From NCBI RefSeq assembly GCF_006937785.1, contig NZ_SJEE01000009.1, positions 1 through 64,000 on the forward strand: a DNA stretch of 64,000 nucleotides, given 5' to 3'. The position numbers were made by a program, and so were the translations under genes. Position 1 is the stretch's first letter. Every line of letters begins with the position of its first letter. Below the pieces are notes generated by a model, which saw only the letters and a program-made list of their open reading frames with translations, had not been told where the DNA came from and did no database searches. Shown here piece by piece: positions 63,403 through 64,000 of this stretch. This DNA is from Pseudanabaena sp. UWO311 (GTDB taxonomy: Bacteria; Cyanobacteriota; Cyanobacteriia; Pseudanabaenales; Pseudanabaenaceae).

Positions 63403-63946
63403 ATGAATATGGAAAGTTGTAACACTTGGCAATGTGTAAATAGCTTTGCTCCTTGGATAGCTGCATTATTGGGTACATCTATCTCTGTACTTACATTTTG
63501 GTTATCTGTTAAGAAACAAAGTCATTCGTGTAGATTCTAGAATAAGTATTGCTCAACTCGCAGGGAATGCTCCGACAACACTTAATCGCTGGGCTTATCA
63601 GATTAGTTTTATAAATATAGGAGCAAGACCCGTAACTATTACTTATTTTGAGTGGCATCACAAATCACATCCATTTGGAAGACTTCAAAGAAAAATGACA
63701 TTTCCTCATATGGATCAAAAGTTTTCTCTCTTATGTACAAAATTTCCAGCTAAGCTAACCGATGGAGAACAAGGTCATGTATTTCATCCTATAGATTTCT
63801 TTAAAAGTATGGATAAAAGTGCTGACTTCTTATTTGCAGAGAATGCGTTTATAGCCTTTTATAGAATAAGCACATTCAATATTTTTTTAACAACAAGTGT
63901 TGGGAAAACTAAAAAAGTTAAAATTACACGGGGATTTAAGGAATGA
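63403..63946 (+). pseudogene. Frameshifted single-span membrane protein gene
   Basis: Frame 1 begins ATG at 63403 and reads MNMESCNTWQCVNSFAPWIA, then a membrane span (ALLGTSISVLTFWLSVKK) and a stop at 63538-63540. The homologous continuation lies in the +1 frame from about 63518: KVIRVDSRISIAQLAG, then WAYQISFINIGARPVTITYF, ending at 63946. The two frames join near the A-rich AAGAAACAAAG. One extra base there would explain the shift. The intact protein would have about 180 residues, with an anchor and an external beta domain of unknown function. It may be a pseudogene, a sequencing error or programmed slippage. Confidence 0.75.
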
Positions 63947-64000
63947 AATTTGGAAGCAATACAAGGGGATTTCTACTATTCCCATGTAATATGTACGAGA

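Overview
The window is cyanobacterial chromosome. It carries a near-complete ATP synthase operon with the photosynthetic-type b' subunit, the photosystem II assembly factors Psb27 and Psb29/Thf1, a DWARF27-like carotenoid isomerase homologue, DUF4912 and DUF3685 proteins, and a hormogonium-polysaccharide (hps) pseudopilin locus. The HIP1 octamer GCGATCGC, typical of cyanobacteria, occurs throughout. A filamentous, Pseudanabaena-like organism fits the hps locus and the style of the intergenic palindromes, but that placement is inference. No rRNA, CRISPR array, complete insertion sequence or prophage was seen. There is one tRNA (Lys-UUU).

Layout. 0-6.6 kb: a HicB antitoxin whose hicA partner is reduced to a stub, then miaB, tRNA-Lys, a branched palindromic element, a GT4 glycosyltransferase and SbcC. 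6.7-18 kb: a small unknown protein, a 1419-residue hybrid histidine kinase, cutA, psb29/thf1, an acyl-CoA ligase, and a kinase/response-regulator pair in which the kinase ATP-binding domain looks degenerate. 18-30.8 kb: psb27 without a lipobox, a DUF4912 protein, a D27 homologue, a two-gene operon of a P-type cation ATPase and a membrane GTPase, hisB, bioF overlapping a diguanylate cyclase, and a ferritin-like protein. 30.9-44.3 kb: the hps locus on the minus strand, with a roughly 3085-residue HpsA, HpsB, HpsC and two tandem GspH/FimT-like pseudopilins. 44.5-57.3 kb: a JmjC-like cupin, rpsB, a YafQ/RelE-type toxin-antitoxin pair, anmK with a second broken copy of its 5' end, gnd, a 1.2-kb gene-free stretch full of hairpins, a basic-tailed unknown protein, deoC and a DUF2325 protein. 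57.6-62.6 kb: atpI-B-E-F2-F-H-A. 62.7-64 kb: mazEF and a frameshifted membrane-protein gene.

How parts work together. The HpsA-HpsB-HpsC-GspH block should encode a secreted or surface giant protein and the pseudopilins that help export polysaccharide in motile filaments. The ATP synthase operon supplies every F0 subunit plus delta and alpha. Its usual last gene (gamma) is absent, and the usual rpsB partner (tsf) is absent as well. In both places a terminator and a toxin-antitoxin module come next.

The most unusual layer is intergenic. Nearly every gene end carries a long, often perfect hairpin. Some of these belong to recognisable modular families repeated in both orientations, and several run into coding sequence, so that stop codons lie inside palindrome arms. 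This palindrome system, the giant HpsA with three phage-virion-like repeats, and the broken-gene junctions (hicA, anmK, 63.4 kb) are the main points for a second look.
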